The notes beneath the pieces were generated by a model. It was not told where the DNA came from and searched no databases. It saw nothing but the letters and a program-made list of their open reading frames with translations. A DNA stretch of 5,694 nt from Dehalococcoidia bacterium (GTDB taxonomy: Bacteria; Chloroflexota; Dehalococcoidia; Dehalococcoidales; UBA3254). The position numbers and the translations under genes were made by a program. Below, piece by piece: positions 1-5,694 of the stretch. The stretch's first letter is position 1, and each line of letters opens with the position of its first letter. The stretch covers positions 1-5,694 of the forward strand of contig JAUYDO010000193.1 of NCBI GenBank assembly GCA_030691835.1, written 5' to 3'.

Positions 1-1
1 A

Positions 2-745
2 GCCCTGCTGGAGCGCATCATCCGGGCCGCCAGCCACGAAGGGGATGTAGTGCTGGACCCATTTTGCGGCTGCGGCACCGCGGTGGTCGCCGCGCATAAG
101 CTGAACCGGCGCTGGCTCGGCATTGACATAACCCATCTGGCAATAAACCTGATGCGTAACCGTCTGAAGGATACCTTTCCTAAGATTCATTTTGAGGTCA
201 TCGGGGAGCCGGTGGACTTGAGCTCAGCGAGAGCCCTGGCTAACCAGAAACCTGATGGGCGTTATCAGTTCCAGTGGTGGGCGCTGGGTAAAATTGGCGC
301 CAGACCGCTGGGTGAAAAGAAAAAAGGCGCCGATAAGGGCATTGACGGAGTCATACACTTTATTGATGAAGTCGGCGGCAAGCCCAGGCGCGTGGTAGTC
401 CAGGTAAAGAGCGGGCACACCGGCGTGACCGTCGTCAGAGAGCTTAAGGCGGTGGCGGCTAATGAGGCTATCGGCGTGCTCATTACGCTTGAGCCGCCCA
501 CCGAGCCGATGAGGGTTGAGGCTCTGGACGCTGGCTACTATCACTCGCCCATCTGGAATAAAGACTACGCTAAGATACAGATACTGACCATAGAAGATTT
601 AATCGGCGGTAAGATGGTCGATATGCCGCCGCAGACCCAGACCAGCGTGACCTTTGCTAAAGCGCCGCGGCTTACCAGAACGGAGGGCAACCAGCTTGTC
701 ATGGAGCCGCACGTTTTGTATGACGCTGAAGAAGTTGAGCAATGA
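2..745 (+). CDS. DNA methyltransferase (N4/N6 type), C-terminal part, fused to Mrr-like nuclease domain
   Basis: The reading frame is open from the left edge, so the gene is 5'-truncated; 247 codons are visible. The first part carries S-adenosylmethionine-binding motif I (DPFCGCGT, about 56-79) followed by WLGID and a helix, as at the end of N6/N4 methylases of the beta type. In that type the catalytic DPPY motif lies before motif I, so here it would fall outside the window. Then comes a linker and a second domain with GADKGIDG (about 326-349) and, 19 residues after the GID aspartate, QVKSG (401-415). This matches the D...QxK active-site pattern of Mrr-type PD-(D/E)XK endonucleases. AIGVLITLE and KIQILTIEDL further on fit the later strands of that fold. 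By inference it is a single-chain restriction-modification enzyme or a methylase with a nuclease-derived tail. The GTG at 50 is not the start, because homology-like sequence (ALLERII, GDVVLDPF) continues upstream. The end overlaps the next gene by 26 bases. Confidence 0.85.
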   Translation, partial: ALLERIIRAASHEGDVVLDPFCGCGTAVVAAHKLNRRWLGIDITHLAINLMRNRLKDTFPKIHFEVIGEPVDLSSARALANQKPDGRYQFQWWALGKIGARPLGEKKKGADKGIDGVIHFIDEVGGKPRRVVVQVKSGHTGVTVVRELKAVAANEAIGVLITLEPPTEPMRVEALDAGYYHSPIWNKDYAKIQILTIEDLIGGKMVDMPPQTQTSVTFAKAPRLTRTEGNQLVMEPHVLYDAEEVEQ

Positions 746-917
746 GGAAGTGAAAACTGAAGTTGAATCATATCGAGAAAAAATCTTCAAGGCTAAAGAA
801 AAATATCATAAGGAATTGTCTAAACTACCCTTTGACGAGAAGGTGAAAATCTTAAAGAAAATGTGGAGAATTGCCAGAGAAATGAAGAAATCCACAGACC
901 CTGGTCAAGGAATTTAA
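720..917 (+). CDS. Small lysine-rich helical protein, unknown function
   Basis: Encodes 65 residues starting MTLKKLSNEE. I do not recognise the family with confidence. It is highly charged (15 Lys, 3 Arg, 9 Glu, 2 Asp), lacks cysteines and any signal peptide, and reads as one or two long amphipathic helices with the core KLPFDEKVKILKKMWRIA. That LPF-E-K-I pattern resembles small proteins and antitoxin-like helical proteins seen next to other genes, but this is only a resemblance. The ATG at 720 is chosen because the helical sequence begins there; a GGAG lies at 703-706, rather far upstream. An in-frame ATG at 654 would add 22 residues that look like out-of-frame methylase sequence. The start lies inside the end of the methylase gene, so translation is probably coupled. 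The stretch after about 745 is visibly more A/T-rich than its neighbours, which may mark a different origin. The gene ends 26 bases before proA. Confidence 0.6.
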   Translation: MTLKKLSNEEVKTEVESYREKIFKAKEKYHKELSKLPFDEKVKILKKMWRIAREMKKSTDPGQGI

Positions 918-943
918 TTGGTGACCCGAAAAGGAGCTGATAT

Positions 944-2224
944 ATGGAGTTGAATACGGCTATCGCTGAACTTGAAGCCAGGGGGCAGGCGGCTAAGGCG
1001 GCGTCCCGCCGCTTGGCTTATATCTCCACCGAGGTCAAGAACAAGGCTTTACATAATATTGCGCAAGACCTGTTAGCCCAAAAAGACCAGATAATTGCCG
1101 CTAACCAGGTTGACTACCGGCAAGCCCAGGCGGCTGGCCTTACCGCCGCAATGCTTGACCGCCTGATGCTCAATGCCAGCCGCCTCGAGGGAATTGCCAG
1201 CGATGTGCTGGCGGTCGAGGCACTCCCTGACCCCGTTGGTGAGGTCTTTGACATGCGCACACTGCCCAACGGCCTGGTAATCGGCAAGAAGCGGGTGCCT
1301 CTGGGGGTAATCGGCTCCATATATGAGGCGCGCCCCAATGTCACCATCGACATATCGGTCCTGTGCCTGAAGTCAGGCAACGCCGTCATGTTGAGAGGCG
1401 GCTCGGAGACCATTAACTCCAATACCGCCCTGGTCAAGGTGATTCAGGAAGCGATAGCCAGAGCCGGCATGCCGCAGGGTGCTGTGCAGTTCGTGGACAG
1501 CACCGCCCGGGAGCTGGTTGAGCATATGCTGAGGATGCGCACCATCGACCTGATTGTGCCGCGCGGCGGCGCCGGGCTGATAAAATTCGTTGCCGATAAT
1601 GCCTGTATGCCCGTGGTCACCGGAGGAATCGGTGTGTGCCATACCTATGTTGATAAGCGCGCCGATATAGCCAAGTCGGTAGCAATCGTCTATAACGCCA
1701 AGGTCCAGCGTCCAACGGTGTGCAACGCCCTGGACGCCATCCTGGTCCACGTTGATATCGCGCCGACCTTCCTGCCCGCGGTAGCGGCGGAGCTGGGAAA
1801 GGCGGGCGTTGAACTGCACTGTGACAGGCGGGCGCTGTCTATCCTCGGACCCAATCCGTCGCTAAAGCTAAAGCCTGCCGTTGAAGAGGACTGGGGCAAG
1901 GAGTTCCTGGCGCTCATCGCCGCGGTAAAGGTCGTGGACTCCATTGATGAAGCACTGGCGCACATCGAAAAGTACGGCTCGGGGCACTCCGAGTCCATCG
2001 TTACCGAGGACTATACTTCAGGAATGCGTTTTCTGAACGAGGTTGACGCCGCCTGCGTGTATATCAATGCCAGTACGCGGTTCACCGATGGCGGTCAGTT
2101 CGGGCTGGGCGCGGAGGTGGGTATCAGCACCCAGAAGTTCCACGCCCGCGGACCGATGGGTTTGAAGGAAATGACCAGCTACAAGTGGATAATCTTCGGC
2201 AGTGGTCATGTGCGGCCGGGGTAG
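944..2224 (+). CDS. proA: Glutamate-5-semialdehyde dehydrogenase (gamma-glutamyl phosphate reductase)
   Basis: Cytosolic enzyme of proline synthesis: it reduces gamma-glutamyl phosphate, made by glutamate 5-kinase (ProB), to glutamate-5-semialdehyde with NADPH. The 426 residues match the usual length of about 415-430. Family marks in order are YEARPNVT (127-134), KSGNAVMLRGGSE (143-155), VPRGG (205-209), VVTGGIGVCHTYVD (224-237), the catalytic cysteine C260 in VQRPTVCNAL, and the C-terminal FTDGGQFGLGAEVGIST (380-396) and HARGPMGL (400-407). A strong Shine-Dalgarno AAGGAG (931-936) sits seven bases before the ATG. The YGSGHSESIVTED segment (344-356) is a slight variant of the commoner YGS-HTDAI form. 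No proB is visible on either side, although the two are often adjacent. No clear promoter was found just upstream, so it may be read from the methylase and small-gene transcript. Confidence 0.97.
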   Translation: MELNTAIAELEARGQAAKAASRRLAYISTEVKNKALHNIAQDLLAQKDQIIAANQVDYRQAQAAGLTAAMLDRLMLNASRLEGIASDVLAVEALPDPVGEVFDMRTLPNGLVIGKKRVPLGVIGSIYEARPNVTIDISVLCLKSGNAVMLRGGSETINSNTALVKVIQEAIARAGMPQGAVQFVDSTARELVEHMLRMRTIDLIVPRGGAGLIKFVADNACMPVVTGGIGVCHTYVDKRADIAKSVAIVYNAKVQRPTVCNALDAILVHVDIAPTFLPAVAAELGKAGVELHCDRRALSILGPNPSLKLKPAVEEDWGKEFLALIAAVKVVDSIDEALAHIEKYGSGHSESIVTEDYTSGMRFLNEVDAACVYINASTRFTDGGQFGLGAEVGISTQKFHARGPMGLKEMTSYKWIIFGSGHVRPG

Positions 2225-2245
2225 GAGTAAAAATCCTAGAATAAA

Positions 2246-2258
2246 TGATGTTACATCA
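2246..2258. repeat. 13-base palindrome in the proA/rph convergent gap
   Basis: TGATGT-T-ACATCA is a perfect 6-bp inverted repeat around one base, in the 38-base gap between the two convergent genes. The spacer is too short for a normal hairpin loop, the arms are not GC-rich and no clear U-run follows, so it is a poor intrinsic terminator. A weaker 5-bp pair, TAGGA (2222-2226) and TCCTA (2234-2238), overlaps the proA stop. Either could be chance. Confidence 0.25.
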
Positions 2259-2262
2259 GACA

Positions 2263-2994
2263 CTAAACAAGTTTTGCCGCCTGGAGCGCCGCCTGCTGTA
2301 CCTGGAAAAGCTGTTTTATCCCGCCTTCAGCCAGAGCCAGTAAAGCGTCAACGGTCTGCTTGGAGAATGGCTTGGCCTCCGCAGTCCCCTGAATCTCCAC
2401 GAAATTGCCCTGGTTGGTCATTACCACGTTGAAGTCTACCTCAGCGCCGGAGTCTTCGTCGTAGGACAGGTCAAGCATCATGTAGCTCCGTACCACGCCG
2501 ACGCTCGTGGCGGCAACGGCGTTCTTCAGCGGCATACCTGAGATGACGCCCATGTTCGACAGCGTCTTCAATGCCTGGTACAGGGCGACATAGGAGCCGG
2601 TGATGGCGGCGGTGCGGGTGCCTCCATCTGCCTGTAGCACATCGCAGTCCACAATCAGGTTCCTTTCTCCCAGTCCATTGAGGTTTGCCACTGCCCGCAG
2701 TGAGCGCCCGATAAGGCGCTGTATTTCCTGGCTCCTGCCTGAAATCTTTCCCGTGGCGATGTCTCTGGGGGTGCGGGTGGTGGTGGAGCGGGGCAGCATA
2801 GCGTACTCCGCCGTAATCCAACCACTGCCACTGCCCTTGAGGAACAGTGGCACTCTATCCTCCACGCTCACTGTGCACAGCACCCTGGTCTTGCCCAGCT
2901 CAATCAGCGCCGAGCCTTCGGCAAAGTCTTGTACGCCGGTAGTAATCTTAATCGGTCTCAGCTCGTTAAAAGCACGTCCATCAGCTCTTTTCAC
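2263..2994 (-). CDS. rph: Ribonuclease PH (tRNA nucleotidyltransferase)
   Basis: Phosphate-dependent 3'-to-5' exoribonuclease that trims the 3' ends of tRNA precursors, releasing nucleoside diphosphates; it normally works as a hexamer in the cytosol. The 243 residues cover the full family length (about 240-250). Marks: RADGR (3-7), VLCTVSVED (38-46), LPRST (67-71) with the basic TRTPRD loop, the phosphate-binding GGTRTA (124-129) within [10 protein letters not shown], and [19 protein letters not shown] (174-192). D181 and D187 there correspond to the metal-binding aspartates of the family. The start is GTG (2992-2994), supported by Shine-Dalgarno AAAGGAG (3003-3009 on the forward strand) eight bases away; an in-frame TAA just upstream prevents an earlier start. 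It converges on proA and diverges from the HIT gene. Confidence 0.97.
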   Translation of the reverse strand: MKRADGRAFNELRPIKITTGVQDFAEGSALIELGKTRVLCTVSVEDRVPLFLKGSGSGWITAEYAMLPRSTTTRTPRDIATGKISGRSQEIQRLIGRSLRAVANLNGLGERNLIVDCDVLQADGGTRTAAITGSYVALYQALKTLSNMGVISGMPLKNAVAATSVGVVRSYMMLDLSYDEDSGAEVDFNVVMTNQGNFVEIQGTAEAKPFSKQTVDALLALAEGGIKQLFQVQQAALQAAKLV

Positions 2995-3009
2995 TTACAA
3001 CACTCCTTT
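2992..3009 (-). promoter_or_regulatory. Ribosome binding site and GTG start of rph
   Basis: Read on the minus strand, AAAGGAG (3009-3003), an 8-base spacer, then GTG (2994-2992). It decides the non-ATG start: the MKRADGR sequence follows at once, as expected for the N-terminus of RNase PH. Confidence 0.85.
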
Positions 3010-3020
3010 ACGATTTATAG

Positions 3021-3049
3021 AGTATATCACCTGCGGGGCATTTTGCCAA
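3021..3049 (-). promoter_or_regulatory. Sigma70-like promoter of rph
   Basis: On the minus strand TTGGCA (-35, forward 3044-3049), a 17-base spacer and TATACT (-10, forward 3021-3026). Five of six bases match consensus at -10 and four of six at -35, with ideal spacing. The predicted transcript starts about 20 bases before the GTG codon, leaving room for little more than the ribosome binding site. Confidence 0.7.
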
Positions 3050-3062
3050 CCCGTAAAAACCT

Positions 3063-3091
3063 TTGACGCATGGATTGTGGGCGGTTAAAAT
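3063..3091 (+). promoter_or_regulatory. Sigma70-like promoter of the HIT gene
   Basis: TTGACG (-35, 3063-3068), a 17-base spacer and TAAAAT (-10, 3086-3091), each five of six bases matching consensus. The predicted start near 3098 leaves a leader of about 23 bases with AGGAG (3110-3114) six bases before the ATG. It stands back-to-back with the rph promoter, the two -35 boxes being 13 bases apart. Confidence 0.75.
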
Positions 3092-3120
3092 ACACGTAGT
3101 GTTTAATTTAGGAGAGACAA

Positions 3121-3597
3121 ATGAAACATATCTGGGCACCCTGGCGCATCAAGTACATCGAGATAAAAGAGCCGGAAGGCTGTTTTCTGTGTGATAAACC
3201 GAAGCAGGACAACGACGCTGAGAGCTATATCCTGCACCGGGGTCGCCTTAACTTCGTCATCCTTAACAGCTATCCCTATAACCCGGGACACCTTATGGTA
3301 GCGCCTTACCGCCATATCGGGAATCTGGAAGACCTGACCGTAGAGGAGCGCAACGACCACTATGAGCTTGTCAGCCGGTGTGTCACGGTGCTGAAGCAGG
3401 TGCTGGACACGCAGTTCTTCAACATCGGTATGAACCTGGGCAGGGTCTCTGGGGCGGGGGTAGCCGACCACATACACACCCACATCGTGCCCAGGTGGAA
3501 CGGAGACACCAACTTCATGCCCGTAGTGGCTGATACCAAAGTACTGCCGGAAGCTATGGCTGACACGTACAAAAAGCTGAAAGCGAAATTCTCTTAA
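3121..3597 (+). CDS. HIT-family protein, Ap4A phosphorylase/hydrolase-like
   Basis: A 158-residue member of the histidine triad superfamily, which transfers or hydrolyses nucleotidyl groups, for example diadenosine tetraphosphate or AMP-linked compounds. The triad is H117-I-H119-T-H121 within GAGVADHIHTHIVPRW; the middle histidine is the expected nucleophile. The upstream strand-loop NPGHLMVAPYRH (54-65) is typical. The N-terminus (IWAPWRIKYI, then CFLC at 21-24) resembles the bacterial Ap4A phosphorylase-like subgroup, in which CxxC with histidines can bind zinc. The exact substrate cannot be read from sequence. The ATG start is supported by AGGAG six bases upstream and by a near-consensus promoter. 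Its TAA stop overlaps the stop of the convergent transporter gene by three bases within TTAA. Confidence 0.92.
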   Translation: MKHIWAPWRIKYIEIKEPEGCFLCDKPKQDNDAESYILHRGRLNFVILNSYPYNPGHLMVAPYRHIGNLEDLTVEERNDHYELVSRCVTVLKQVLDTQFFNIGMNLGRVSGAGVADHIHTHIVPRWNGDTNFMPVVADTKVLPEAMADTYKKLKAKFS

Positions 3598-4844
3598 GTC
3601 ACGGGTGGGCTTTTTGGTCTGGCAATCAGGGCGGCGAGCACGGCGGTCACCAGCATGCCGATTGCCGACATCAGGAAAGCCAGGAAGTAGCTCTTATTCA
3701 AATCGAAAATTAAGCCCCCAATCACCGGGCCCACGGCGGCACCGATGAACCAGGCGACTCCAATCCAGCCCATGATTGCCCCGATACTGCGGATGCCAAA
3801 GACGTCTCCGACCAGGGCGCTCACCATCGTGGATAAACCGCCCCAACACAGCCCAAACATTATGGAGAACAGGTATAGAATCCAGAACGCGTTTGACCAC
3901 ATCAGCAGTAGCAATGAGATTACTCCGAGCAGTGCGCTGATTATGGCTACCGACCGTCTGCCAATTGCGTCTGAGAAAAAACCAGCCGCCAGACCTGCCA
4001 GAATCTGGAACATCCCGGTGATGCTGACTATCCTCGCCGCCTCCGTGGCTGACATGCCCACATCGGTGGCGTGAGGCACAATATGGGTCACAATGAAGTA
4101 TATGGCGAAAGCCTGGAAAATCCAGACGAGGAAAAGGAACCAGAATTGCCTCATCCTGGCGGCTTGCCTCAACGTAAGTCCCGCCGCCTGTGGCTTTTCA
4201 TTGTTCACGCCGGCATTGAGCGGGGGTATTTTAGCGCCGTCTGGCTGTAACCCTAGCTCGCGGGGCCAGCCCTTTAGAAACATGGCTAGCGGGATGATGA
4301 AGATGCCCGCTATTACAGCTATAACGATATTGGCGATGCGCCAGTCGAAGCTTAACAGCAGGTAGGTGGCTAGCGGCACCAGGATTACGGTGCCCAGTCC
4401 ACCGCCGGCGCTGGATATACCCAGAGCCAGACCGCGTTTTCTATGGAACCACCTGGAGACCAGGGCGCTGAGCATGGTAAAGGTCGCACCGGTACCGATG
4501 GCTAATAACAGGCTATAGCTCAGGTACAACTGCCACGCCGAGCTTGTCAGCGCTGTCAGCACCAGGCTTATGCAGGTAATCGTACCCATCAGCCCGATGG
4601 TGAATTTGGGACCGTATTTATCGAGCGCGTATCCACCCAGTATGGAGAAGACGGCGCTGAGCGCCATGTTGACAGAGAAGACACCGGAGGTAACTGCACG
4701 CGTGAGGTCGAACTCGCCGCTTATGGACTTGAAGAACACGCCGTAGATGTGACGTATGCCCAGTAGCATGATGCCGGTAACGAGAGAAATAATTACTATC
4801 ACCCAGCCGTAGAAGAACCCGTTCTTTGGAGCCCGTGATGGCAA
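3594..4844 (-). CDS. MFS transporter, oxalate/formate antiporter- or monocarboxylate-like
   Basis: A 416-residue inner-membrane carrier with the twelve-helix Major Facilitator plan: six hydrophobic segments at about residues 11-190, a hydrophilic loop (191-231), and six more at about 233-408. Motif-A-like loops appear in both halves: GGYALDKYGPK (70-80) and GFFSDAIGRRS (288-298). RWFHRKRGLALGISSAGGGLG (131-151) and GWPRELGLQPDG (192-203) are characteristic of the bacterial OFA/monocarboxylate-type branch, which moves small organic anions; the actual substrate and direction are unknown. The start is TTG (4842-4844) with a strong AAAGGAGG just upstream; the next internal ATG would cut into the first helix. 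The gene is divergent from the nitroreductase gene, a layout that hints at shared control. No terminator is seen at its end, which runs into the HIT gene. Confidence 0.9.
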   Translation of the reverse strand: MPSRAPKNGFFYGWVIVIISLVTGIMLLGIRHIYGVFFKSISGEFDLTRAVTSGVFSVNMALSAVFSILGGYALDKYGPKFTIGLMGTITCISLVLTALTSSAWQLYLSYSLLLAIGTGATFTMLSALVSRWFHRKRGLALGISSAGGGLGTVILVPLATYLLLSFDWRIANIVIAVIAGIFIIPLAMFLKGWPRELGLQPDGAKIPPLNAGVNNEKPQAAGLTLRQAARMRQFWFLFLVWIFQAFAIYFIVTHIVPHATDVGMSATEAARIVSITGMFQILAGLAAGFFSDAIGRRSVAIISALLGVISLLLLMWSNAFWILYLFSIMFGLCWGGLSTMVSALVGDVFGIRSIGAIMGWIGVAWFIGAAVGPVIGGLIFDLNKSYFLAFLMSAIGMLVTAVLAALIARPKSPPVT

Positions 4845-4856
4845 TGTGCCTCCTTT
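4842..4856 (-). promoter_or_regulatory. Ribosome binding site and TTG start of the MFS gene
   Basis: On the minus strand AAAGGAGG (forward 4856-4849), then CACA and TTG (4844-4842). The near-perfect anti-16S match decides this rare start codon, although the 4-base gap is a little short. Weak initiation at TTG may keep the amount of carrier low. Confidence 0.75.
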
Positions 4857-4872
4857 GCTCTGCGTTGCTCCT

Positions 4873-4900
4873 ATTATACACCAAAAAGGCTGGGCGGGAA
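4873..4900 (-). promoter_or_regulatory. Probable promoter of the MFS gene
   Basis: On the minus strand a perfect TATAAT -10 (forward 4873-4878). The best -35 is weak: TTCCCG (forward 4895-4900) at 16 bases. A weak -35 under a perfect -10 could mean dependence on an activator. The predicted leader is only about 20 bases. Confidence 0.5.
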
Positions 4901-4910
4901 GTTTTTTGGT
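4880..4910. repeat. Inverted repeat between divergent promoters, possible operator
   Basis: ACCAAAAA (4880-4887) and TTTTTGGT (4903-4910) are perfect 8-bp inverted arms around 15 bases. The repeat lies between the -10 of the MFS promoter and the -35 region of the nitroreductase promoter, where one dimeric regulator could act on both. No regulator gene is visible in the window. The A/T-rich arms make chance possible. Confidence 0.35.
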
Positions 4911-4912
4911 CG

Positions 4913-4941
4913 TTTCAAAATTCGGGGTTGCGTGCTATAAT
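4913..4941 (+). promoter_or_regulatory. Extended -10 promoter of the nitroreductase gene
   Basis: Perfect TATAAT (4936-4941) preceded by TGC (4933-4935), the extended -10 motif. The -35 at 17 bases, TTTCAA (4913-4918), is poor, which is usual for extended -10 promoters. Transcription would start near 4948. Confidence 0.65.
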
Positions 4942-4974
4942 GCCCAGTATTAAGCCGTAGATGGAGGTGCAGAT

Positions 4975-5664
4975 ATGGATTATGACAGTCTTCTGGAACT
5001 GGTGAAAAAGAGGAGAAGTATCAGGAAACTCAAGTCAGACCCAATACCGGATGAGTATGTTGACAAGATTATCGAGGTAGCGCGCTGGGCGCCATCCGGT
5101 GCCAACTCTCAACCCTGGCAGTTCATCGTCATCAAGAAAAAGGAACTCAAAGATAAAATAATCGAGCTGATAAATGAGCATAATAGACTGGGGAACAAAA
5201 TGGAGGATGCGCGGGAGCCGGAGCTGAGGTTCATACCGTCACCATCCGGATGGGCGCATGCGCCAGTTTTTATACTCGTAGTGGGCGACCCCAGGACCAA
5301 AGAGGCTTATCCACTGAATACCACTTTGATGAGGGGGAAGGAGACGTTTATTTCCAGCCTGGCCAGCGCCTTTCTCTATATGACCCTGGCGGTCAGCACT
5401 CTGGGACTCGGTGGTCAGTGGGTCTCTGCTATCGGCGTACCCTATGTACAGAGCCTGACCAAGAGCCTCTTGGGCATACCGAGGGAGATGGAGATTTATG
5501 ACATGCTGGCAGTGGCCTATCCGGATATGGAACCCAGACCCCGCATCGTACGTAGCCGGGATGAGCTGGTTCACCATGACTACTATGACAGAGCCAAATA
5601 CCCGTCAGACCAGCAGGTAAAGGACTTCATCGTCGCTCTGCTTAACTGGAAGAAGCAGAAGTAG
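4975..5664 (+). CDS. Nitroreductase-family FMN oxidoreductase
   Basis: A 229-residue protein of the flavin-dependent nitroreductase superfamily, whose members use NAD(P)H to reduce nitroaromatics, quinones, enones or flavins; some have unrelated specialised roles. FMN-contacting marks are KKRRSIRKL (11-19), WAPSGANSQPWQFIVI (38-53), the helical segment LGLGGQWVSAIG (143-154), and basic residues in EPRPRIVR (186-193). The C-terminal VHHDYYDRAKY (199-209) fits a common tail of the family (usually HYE-Y). It has no signal peptide or membrane segment, so it is probably a cytosolic dimer. The ATG is set by GGAGGT (4963-4968) six bases upstream. The substrate cannot be named. The gene is divergent from an MFS carrier, so the two may handle a related compound, but that is inference only. 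Confidence 0.92.
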   Translation: MDYDSLLELVKKRRSIRKLKSDPIPDEYVDKIIEVARWAPSGANSQPWQFIVIKKKELKDKIIELINEHNRLGNKMEDAREPELRFIPSPSGWAHAPVFILVVGDPRTKEAYPLNTTLMRGKETFISSLASAFLYMTLAVSTLGLGGQWVSAIGVPYVQSLTKSLLGIPREMEIYDMLAVAYPDMEPRPRIVRSRDELVHHDYYDRAKYPSDQQVKDFIVALLNWKKQK

Positions 5665-5694
5665 TCATTAATCCCTTAACAATAAAATCTTGCG

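Noticed and set aside
654..719. Longer start (ATG at 654) for the small gene
   Set aside because: The extra 22 residues coincide with the methylase reading frame, look like shifted methylase sequence, and would overlap that gene by about 90 bases.
832..858. Possible proA promoter starting with TTGACG at 832
   Set aside because: No acceptable -10 box lies at 16-18 bases; the best candidates have wrong spacing or poor match.
1373..1819. 148-codon open frame on the minus strand inside proA
   Set aside because: Composition looks like a shadow of the GC-rich proA codons; it has no family resemblance or convincing ribosome binding site.
2222..2258. Bidirectional intrinsic terminator between proA and rph
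   Set aside because: The inverted repeats are short, A/T-rich and lack a proper loop or T-run, so a terminator call is not supported.
2600..3088. 162-codon open frame on the plus strand opposite rph
   Set aside because: It is antisense to well-conserved rph coding sequence and runs through both divergent promoters; the protein is low-complexity (Ser/Pro/Arg-rich) and unlike any family.
5250..5501. 83-codon open frame within the nitroreductase gene
   Set aside because: Same-strand, shifted-frame shadow of a clearly conserved gene.
5665..5694. Terminator or next gene after the nitroreductase
   Set aside because: Only 30 A/T-rich bases remain, with no inverted repeat and no open frame that can be judged.

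Overview
The window reads as ordinary, gene-dense bacterial chromosome: six recognisable protein genes plus one small unassigned one, good Shine-Dalgarno sites and sigma70-like promoters. Coding DNA is moderately GC-rich. The gene mix and protein style (a DNA methylase with a fused nuclease-like tail, a bacterial Ap4A-type HIT protein, an OFA-like MFS carrier, a nitroreductase with a long HHDYY-type tail) suggest an uncultured anaerobe, perhaps Chloroflexota/Dehalococcoidia. That assignment is an impression from protein style, not a search result. No rRNA, tRNA, CRISPR array, insertion sequence or phage gene was seen.

Layout. Positions 1-745 (+) hold the 3' end of a DNA methyltransferase, with methylase motif I followed by a C-terminal domain that looks like an Mrr-type PD-(D/E)XK nuclease. 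A small, lysine-rich, A/T-rich gene (720-917, +) overlaps its end. After a 26-base gap comes proA (944-2224, +), glutamate-5-semialdehyde dehydrogenase of proline synthesis, so these three may be co-transcribed. proA converges on rph (2263-2994, -), ribonuclease PH, across a 38-base gap.

rph diverges from a HIT-family nucleotide hydrolase/phosphorylase gene (3121-3597, +). The 126-base gap carries two back-to-back near-consensus promoters. The HIT gene runs tail-to-tail into an MFS transporter gene (3594-4844, -), the two stop codons sharing the bases TTAA. The transporter gene in turn diverges from a nitroreductase-family gene (4975-5664, +). Their 130-base gap holds a promoter on each side and an 8-bp inverted repeat between them. 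The last 30 bases (5665-5694) show nothing recognisable.

The genes do not form one pathway. proA, rph and the HIT gene are housekeeping. The transporter/nitroreductase pair may be a small co-regulated uptake, efflux or redox unit. The methylase-nuclease fusion with its coupled small gene is the most defence-like and least ordinary part. Nothing here clearly amounts to a new biological system.
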